DNA from: Capitulum mitella
Lineage: Eukaryota > Arthropoda > Thecostraca > Pollicipedomorpha > Pollicipedidae
Direction: 5' to 3'
DNA: 64,000 nucleotides
Assembly (NCBI GenBank): GCA_030062745.1
Contig: CP099853.1
Location: forward strand, 2,294,001 to 2,358,000
Both the position numbers and the translations under genes were made by a program. Of this stretch, positions 56,501-64,000 are shown one piece after another. Below the pieces are notes generated by a model. It worked only from the letters and a program-made list of their open reading frames with translations. It ran no database searches and was not told where the DNA came from. Each line of letters begins with the position of its first letter. The first letter of the stretch is position 1.

Positions 56501-57733
56501 TTAAATAAAGAACCCCCCTCGATTTTTCTTGAATAACTTCGGAATCGTTGGAGTCAGCCCAACCAAATTTTCAGTATCTGTTGAACAATCAATTTTACAC
56601 ATTTTTCCACCAAAGTCATCTCCATGCTAGGTCAGGTCATGGAGATATGACGTTGTAAATGAACCCTTGCATACATATTTGCGCCTCTTCGGGCGCTGGC
56701 GCATGCTTTGCTTTTTCATACTGTTCGCGGATAGAATGCATGAATTATTTGGGTTTACATAGGACACGGTCGCCAAAAGGATATACAATCGTGACACGTC
56801 AACATTAGAGGTCATGCTAGGTCACATAGATGATGATAGTTGGACTGATTGGCATTCTGGGTAAAAGCAGTGGTTGCCGCTGGCCTTCGCCATCATTCAA
56901 ACCAGACAAACAAATCTATATCCGCCTCTTAGCAAAGTTCTTCAATGCAGCGCGAGGCCATGTCAGGCCACGTCATGGTTAGATATCAAAACGAAATGAA
57001 ATACAACATTGTCTGTGGAAGATGGTTCAGTAGCAGCAGAGAGCAATTCGTCCGTAGTCAGGAAATGGAAAATGACTATCTGTCGTGACATGGCTTGACC
57101 TTGATCCGACAAAGAGCAATCAGAGCAGAGTTAATTATCACAAAAATTATTTCAGACCTACACTTAGTTAAGAACCTCAGTTCTTAGTTAAGAACCCTAG
57201 GGAGTAATTATTGCTCTTTGTCAGGAAGGGTAATGCAATCTTATCTTATCTGATTTAGACTGACCTTGACTGAATGAAAGGTAGTCAATGCAAAACTGAT
57301 CATAAGAAGGTTTTACTCCCATCCTTTTTGTCACGTAGACCAAAACAGTTGCGGAAAATATCGAGTTTTGGCAAGTAAGACCAATATTTCATCTGACCTA
57401 GGCTGACCTTGGCCTGACATTTCTTAACATTATGACATGTATTTGATGCAGAAGACCGCGACCTTCCGTTTGATAACCATTTGAAGGCTCTAGGAGCACT
57501 ATTGCCGATGATATGATGTACAAACCGATGTCAGTTTTTCCGACGCCGTGTTATGCGTTTTATGTGACCTGTGACGTCATCAGTCATGTGACCAGGGCTA
57601 ACATAATATTTTCTGAATCGTAAGGCTCAGGGCTATCGAATGGTTGCTCAGATAGCAGGGGGTGTCATTTTTGACACTCCCCGGGCGGTCGAGAGTACAA
57701 AAACACGACAGGCGTTTCGGATTAAGCTGTTAA
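56501..57733. mobile_element. Possible TTAA-type element family 4 (1233 bp)
   Basis: The segment is bounded by TTAA (56501-56504 and 57730-57733) and is again about 1.2 kb. Near the left end GAACCCCCCTCGATTTTTCTTG is, in reverse complement, like the AAAAACCNGGGGGG end block of families 1-3. Near the right end there is a hairpin GGGTGTCATTTTTGACACTCCC. Many TGACCT and AGGTCA words lie inside. Clear terminal inverted repeats are not visible, so the boundaries are uncertain. Confidence 0.4.
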
Positions 57734-58594
57734 ATGGGTACGACTCAGGAGGGCTGGGCCGGGTCACTCATCCAACATTTTCGAGCATTTGAAATAAAAC
57801 TTAGCCTACGTCCTGCGGGCTAGCTGGTATCTGTTATGTTTACCCGCGCTCATTTCTCCTCGTCGAAATTACGACGTGGAATATCATGGAAGCTACTAAA
57901 GCCCAACAATTTGCACATCATCCCAGATTCAGTGCTCAGCGCATGACTCGCAAGCCGGATGCGATTTGGGCGATTTTTCGATCGAAACGGCAAAATTTAA
58001 TCTCGATTGGGCACAATGCACCCAAGGAACTTTAATGAAAACAACGCAGGTGTGTGGTAGAGATCACACGATCAGCATATACCAAACAGCTCTCTGTAGA
58101 TTTGCGGAACTCATAGGTAATACAATGAAAATGCAAGCATTACCGTGTCGTCTGTTTATATCTGAAGTAACTAAACAAAATGAAACACAGGAAGGTTGAC
58201 AACGGCTGACGATCTGAAACTGGACTGGAGCACTGGGTGACATACAGGCAGATTTTCGGGAATAATAAGTATACCGCAAGCCAACACGATTCCTCATTTG
58301 CGACCCCTTCATCCAAGCAGAGCCGATAACGGTAAATCAAATGCGTGTATTGCGAGCAGGTGCTCCGGAGAACTGTGGTTGGTCTGTCTTAGTTGTCAAG
58401 CTGGGTGAAAAGGCCAGTGGGTTGGGTTGTTTAAAGAGGTCGTGTCTGGCCGGCACTGTCAGAGACCGACTGTCGGGTCCCGACACAGCAGTCCGCCGCT
58501 CTGGTCGGCAGTGACGCCTGGCAGACCGTCGCTGGCACCATGGGATCGCGGGAGATCATCGCCGTGCCGCCGCTTGCCGCGCGTCAGACGGTTG
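57734..58594. other. Non-coding stretch, nothing recognised
   Basis: Short frames only. A GC-richer patch lies at 58470-58600. No gene or second copy noticed. Confidence 0.35.
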
Positions 58595-59270
58595 GGAGGT
58601 GCCCTCCGGTTTTCCGCACGCCGTTTCCAGGATTTCTAAATTGGCACCGCGAAACCTGACCATTTGCTCCATCTGTATGTCCTACGTTTTGTCAAAGTTT
58701 CGCAATGTTATTTTTTCTAGGGTCATAGCCATGCCTCATTTCTGGGAGGTATCTCAGACCATTTTTGGCAGTGTTGAAGGCAGAAGAAAAAGCCCTCCAA
58801 AGATAAATTTTTTAAGCTAGAAATTAAACTGAATATGATCACAGGGATTGTTGTTGATCTGAGGTTACTTTGCAAGGTCATATTAATGTCAAAGGCCAAA
58901 ATTTGGCTCGTGTATGTTTTTGAGGCCAGTTTTCAAAATGAAAAATACGGAACGCACACAGATTTGAAGTCGATATTGGGTCAGGTCACTGAGCTATGAC
59001 CTAAAGTTTCCACGCACGTACCCTATATCGATATTGTGATCACAACGGTCCTGAACAGTTCGGTTAGAAATATGGCCAATTCAGATAACTGGGACTGTTT
59101 TCAAGCACTAATAATTTAGGTTCATCTGGAGCCATTTGAGGTCAAATGTAAGAAATGTCGTTTACGTCATGGCAAAATGACTGTCGTTTGCTGCGCTTAA
59201 ATCGAACGGGTAGTTCTCAAGATCTCGTGGGAGGGGAGGGCGGAATAAGCAACTCTACCCCGCCTCATAC
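58595..59270 (-). mobile_element. TTAA-element family 1, decayed copy with internal deletion
   Basis: The order of landmarks (CTGGGAGGTATCTCAGACC, TGTTGAAGGCAGAAG, AGGTCACTGAGCTATGACC, GCGTACCCTATATCG-like, then TACGTCATGGCAAAATGAC and TTCTCAAGATCTCG) follows family 1 in minus orientation. About 500 bp between the half-site region and the left-end block is missing. Terminal TTAA ends are not preserved. This is probably the oldest copy. Confidence 0.7.
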
Positions 59271-59839
59271 AGGATTGCGTACTAGCGCCTTGGGCACAGG
59301 GGTGGCGTTAAATCATTTTTTGTTACTAATTTGGCATCAATTGAAAAAAGCAGTGATCTGTCGCCTTCGGAACGATATTTCTCGGTCACTGCAAAAATAA
59401 GCGCACAGCACGATGTCGTGCCGGTCTTGCCGTTTATCACACTTACCAGATGGAGGATTGAGAAATGAGACCAATTGCCCATACGACATCCAGTTTACCC
59501 ATGCCTGGGTAATTAAACGTATTACCGAGAACGACATTATTATGAGTGCTCAAGCCAGTGATTCGTGATCAATGGAAAAGGGAACGTGGCATTGAGTAGC
59601 CTTGAGCTCAGCACACAGATATGCGTTCAGACCAGGCTCTTGGCCACCGCCACTCGCCGGGGCTGCGATGTTCACGGATGATGGGAATATGTCCGAGGTC
59701 GGCAACTGCATGTTGACACCGCACACCACACCTGACGCACCATACCTACGACCTAGCGGTATCAGCGGTCCGTCGTACTGAGATCATGTAGCTTCTTACC
59801 AATGACCCGGAAACTCCCTCTGGGCACACGAAGGTCATA
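59271..59839. other. Non-coding stretch, nothing recognised
   Basis: No supported gene or element. Confidence 0.35.
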
Positions 59840-60080
59840 TTGGTGTGCCAGGGACATGAAAAGGGAGATTTGTCCTGGCCATATGTTTATCAGATCAGCT
59901 TACGACCTTGGACCTTAAATGACCTCCAATCGCCTTAGTCACATGGAATGATCTCGAGTGCATTTCACATTGTTTGAAAACGTTTCCAGTCGTTTGAATT
60001 TACTCTATTTCTACAGTTTCGTTGTACGGCTGCTGTAACAGGTACGCGCACTGACATTTGAGGTCATCGCTCCATGACCA
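59840..60080 (+). mobile_element. Fragment of the TTAA family 1 inner unit
   Basis: It starts at GTGCCAGGGACATGAAAAGG, the inner-unit end, and continues through the TGACCT cluster and AGGTCATCGCTCCATGACC. Then it stops abruptly. The part of family 1 that normally precedes the inner unit is absent. Confidence 0.75.
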
Positions 60081-60316
60081 GGCGGCAAGAACATCGGTTG
60101 TTTTGTGCACTTGAACGATCTGGAGTTAGTTTCCGAGGCAACACTTTGAGGGATGATGGGAAATGTTATCAACAAGTATCAGTAAGTTGTCACACTCGCC
60201 GGATGAGGGGCGCAGGTCGCTAGCCCCCACCAGTTTTTTTTTCGGGGACTGTCGGCCGACGACCCACGTTAAGGACGTACAATTTGTCGTAGCTGACTTA
60301 ACATCCTTCCCGCATC
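60081..60316. other. Short spacer, nothing recognised
   Basis: No gene or repeat seen between two family-1 segments. Confidence 0.35.
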
Positions 60317-61527
60317 TTAACCCTATTCCCGGCAGGGAAGGTACTAAATCCGCCCCCCTCAGTTTTTTTGCTTGCTAGTTTCAGGGGTTTTGAAGAAGGT
60401 TCATGAAACCTGGTCACCTTTCTGGCCTGTTCTTTCTATGTACTGTAACAAAATTTCTTAGTTCTATTTTGCTCATGGGCAGTGCCAGCCAACGTTTTCT
60501 GGAGGTACCTCAAGCCATTTTTGGTCATGTTGAGGGGAACAAGAAAGTGGCTTCCACAAATAGCATTTCTAAGCTAGAACTTAAAACTTAACATGGGTGA
60601 ATAGGTTAATAGTTCGGAAAACATAAAATATAATTTTGTACGTCTGAGGTCATTTCAGATGATCAAACCAAAGTCAAATTTGAAAATTTAGTTTCATGGC
60701 CATAATTTTGGTGCTATTTTTCCAAATGTTCAATCTGGAATGTATATGACGTAGAAGGGTGCCCTCTACCCATTTATCAAGTTTCAGGTTGATATCAGGT
60801 CGGGCACGGAGCGATGACCTAAAATGTCAGAGTGCTTGCCCTATATTACGACAGCCGTTAAACAGGATTTTAGAAATGGTAAATTCAAACGATTGAAATT
60901 GTTTTCAAGCAACATGAAATGCACCCAAGATCATTCCATGTGACTCTAAGGTGACTGGAAGTCATTTAGGGTCAGAGGTCGCAAGCTGACCTGATAAACA
61001 TGTGGCCATGACACATTTCCCTTTCTATGTTCTCAGCACCGCCCTTGCTAACATTGTACAAACAGTGTAATATGATCTGTACTTCTCCAGCATAACGTGA
61101 CTAGTAAAAGCTAAAAGCGCTTTTGATTTTTTCTTTGCTCATTTTTTGGAAAGCCAATCCTCCGACTTTTTAAACCCTGTGAACGTCTATGAGTTTTCTA
61201 AAAATTTCCAATGTATGGTGCAATGGTAAAAGTTCTACCCATAATCTCTTGATTCGTAACAATTTTATCAAAAGCGATTTAAAAGCAACAGAGTTATAAT
61301 AATCCAAAAATATCCTCCATTTTAGATTTTTGCCCCTGTATCCACCCCTTTCAAAATTTTACAACCTTCTGTATATAAAAATGTAATTTACGTCATGGCA
61401 GATCGATTACCATGTGTTGCAATGAAATGGAATAAGTAGTTCTCGAGATCTCGGGTGGGGGCGAATCCGCCTCCCCCCTCCTGCCGGGCATTGGCTATAT
61501 CGTCTAGTCCTCCGGGAATAGGGTAAA
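60317..61527 (-). mobile_element. TTAA-element family 1, copy 8 (older)
   Basis: TTAA at the left (60317-60320); the right flank reads TAAA after GAATAGGG, one change from TTAA. All family landmarks are present in minus orientation but with more substitutions than copies 1, 4, 6 and 7. No transposase. Confidence 0.88.
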
Positions 61528-64000
61528 AAACGTCGTAACAGGTTATGTCAGGTGGCTGAGTTATGACATCGTTCTCGAGGCCTTGCAAGATAATTTTCTA
61601 TGTCTCAGCTACGTTTTGGCCGGTATTTCAGGAGTTTGGCGCGACGGGTCGTTTGTTTTCACCGGGCTGTTTAGCATACACCTGATGCCATATCGAGTTT
61701 TGAATGGCCAGTGACATTCTCAAGGTCAGGTAAGGTCGTGAACCCTATTTGATCTCGAAATGCATTTGAGCTTGTCTTAGGAAAATTATTTCGCACTGAC
61801 TTCAGTAAAAACAACTAATTCTGCCCCTCTCGTAGATCGAAGATTTGGCCATTTGAAAAAGAAAGGTAACACTGTGACACAGTCAGCTAATGCAGTCACA
61901 CATCTCTGTGTGGTCTGTGAGCGTGTGCTCTGCAATGACCACTGGCTGGAACAAATGCTGGATCCTAAATCCTGCCGCTTGTTTACTCGGCGCGATTGTT
62001 GAGTAGTCTCCAGTGAGCGGCGAACAGCTTCCGGTGCATTTTTGTAGTGTGACAGCTCCACTGGGCCTCAGAGTTGCACAGCGTCGTTGAGCCCCGCTGA
62101 AGTCACGATGAGGCAGCGCTGAAATCACGTCGACTGGTGTAGACTTCTGGCTACTGAGCGGGTACTCAGATTCTCTCCCGAAATTCCAGATCTGAGTGTG
62201 GCTCTTCTGTTTTAACCCTTTTTCTGTGGGGTTCGTCTGGGCCGATGCCGCCTCACCCGAGATGCTGGTAAAAGTGCTGTTTGTTTTTGTTGATTTAAGT
62301 CGTGAACTCTTCCTTGTGGTCAGTTCTACACAATAACGTCTTTAAAAGTTCACATTTTTTCCCAGAAGTGGAGCTGGGAGGCCCAAACTGGGGCCAATAT
62401 TGACAAATTTGCTCAGTTTACTGTAAGCCCATTGTAACCGTCCGGTTGCGGCACTGTCATGAGATAACCACCAGTGGTAGGTTTTGGACGCTGATGAGCT
62501 GAAAGAAAATATCGAAAAGATTTTCATATTTTACAATTTCGACTTTGAAAACGGAGAGAGGGGTATGAATAAGAAAGAGTATGAAACACAATCCTCTATT
62601 TCTTACCTTCAGCAGCTCTACCAAATAAGGACATAAACATTTTAACGGTCTTATTTTACTAGAATAAGCTGACGAGTGTCGAACAGAATATCCATTAGCA
62701 GTGTCGTAAACCCGCCTCTGTCCAATTAAGAATAATGGCGTACGCCCTAGATACGCATCGAAACACGTTGGTGCAGACCGTTATTACCTGATGTCATATA
62801 TGCAACAGAATAAACTGATGTGCATTGGTTTAAGATTTTCACGAAATCACAGAAACGTGCCATTTTAGAATCTCGTCTGGTGGCGCGCTTATGGGATGCA
62901 AAATAAAGATCAAATAATGAGAATGTGCAAAAGTAATGCATAGGAAAAATCGCCAACATATCACCAACAGGAAAGTTTCACGTCTGGATGAAGGCCAACC
63001 GCTCGAATGTTTCGTGTTCTTAGGGCTGGATAAGAAACATGATCATTCAGACAGTATGCCCATTCCTAGTTAAAGCCACGTCCGTGAGGCAGGAATGGGA
63101 TCAGTCCGGAACTTATAAATCAGTGACATATGACAGTGCACGATAGTAACTGTCCACCAAATGTTTAGGCCATTTCGGTCTTTTACAGAATTTAAACAAC
63201 ATATTCAAGGGCACTGAGAGACGACTGCAGCAAGGCCTGCATATCCGTGCCTTTTGGTCCAATTCTGCCCCGCTGAATTTAGCGGAATGTCCTCATTTCT
63301 GATTCACATAATTTACGTTGTTCGAGTGATAAAAGGAGTTCAGTCAATTTCGTCTTGGCTGACGGCTTTGCGCAGCATTGCGCCGCGAACCATGCAGGTT
63401 GAGATAATGACTGGAAATTTCTAAAAAAATATTGCAGGGTGGGGTCCACATAGGATTTTAGGCTGTTTTTTCTTGTCACTGTCATAAGCTTAATGTTAAA
63501 ATCCCTGAATACTGGGGAGAGGGCGGGTAATTATCGCCCTCACGGGCTGTGACCCCTCACAATCCCCCTCCGGATCGCCAGCCATCGCTGAAACGCACAG
63601 AGACATGGTGGGTAGTTGACCTTGGCGAATTACCGGCACGAAGTTCAAGAACAAGGCAGAGCAACACCATGGGTTAAATGTTGTTTTCTCCCAAGCCGTG
63701 GAGGGCAGCAAGTGCTGCAGGTGCCATTTCTAGCACTCCTGATAAAATGGACTTCTTGAAAATAGCAACATTATTGTCATCTTTGAAGAGAGTTATGATA
63801 TTTCTACCGTATGATTTCCGAGGTCAGTCAGGGGAAGTTGTTGGCCCACTATATCGTAGCAGTGATTCAGCGGATTGAGCATGGTCCGAAAAAATACAAA
63901 TGCATTTATAACGCTGACATTATCAGCTTGGCAGTACAGTGAGAAACTAGGTCCATATTATCAAAGCCACTAGGCAGCTCTTACTAATTATGCAGATCTC
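61528..64000. other. Non-coding stretch to the window end
   Basis: Only short frames without recognisable motifs or good splice contexts. No further copy of the TTAA families and no minisatellite noticed. Confidence 0.4.

Overview
The window is animal nuclear DNA, not prokaryotic. It has GT-AG exon candidates, one GC-rich intronless secreted-protein ORF, two kinds of LINE (an I-type element with RNase H and CCHC knuckles, and an L2/CR1-like element), many non-autonomous DNA transposons, CpG-rich islands and minisatellites. The YGPP/GPPK and His/Val-rich motifs of the secreted protein and the LINE types fit an arthropod, possibly a marine crustacean such as a barnacle. The species cannot be fixed from sequence alone.

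Host genes are sparse. A single-exon secreted His-rich protein (about 842 residues) lies on the minus strand at 53667-56195, with an initiator-like and GAGA-rich promoter upstream. Below it on the same strand, two strong exons (45923-46047 and 44794-44856) join in phase to give the last transmembrane helix and the start of a basic tail of a tetraspanin-like protein. A further minus exon at 64-180 has a compatible phase and may be a distal exon of the same gene, about 44 kb downstream. A weak extra candidate lies at 20722-20779.

Most of the rest is transposon. The main family is about 1.2 kb, non-coding, bounded by TTAA, and begins CCCTATTCCCGG. It has eight near-complete copies (8645-9870, 16828-17999, 18240-19455, 21629-22832, 34027-35202, 37062-38279, 39255-40465, 60317-61527), one decayed copy (58595-59270) and one fragment (59840-60080). 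A second family (24213-25433 and 33534-35925), a third (42991-44537) and perhaps a fourth (56501-57733) share its plan: CCC termini, G-run/C-run hairpins next to the ends, and interiors rich in TGACCT/AGGTCA nuclear-receptor half-sites. Copy 1 interrupts a LINE reverse-transcriptase ORF and its removal restores the frame. Copy 5 is nested in a family-2 element. These two events show a 4-bp TTAA duplication. Other families are flanked by matching CTAA or ATAA.

Small hAT-like MITEs with CAGGGGCG-type ends and 8-bp duplications lie at 2136-2289, 14152-14305 and 31460-31736. Minisatellites (units of 35, 57, 33, 61, about 63 and 69 bp) are common, and two sit beside splice sites of the putative tetraspanin-like gene. 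One of these repeats the 5' splice site itself about six times. A CpG-rich island at 29098-29525 carries paired GTCACGTGAC boxes, an ETS-like site and a perfect CRE but has no recognised gene.
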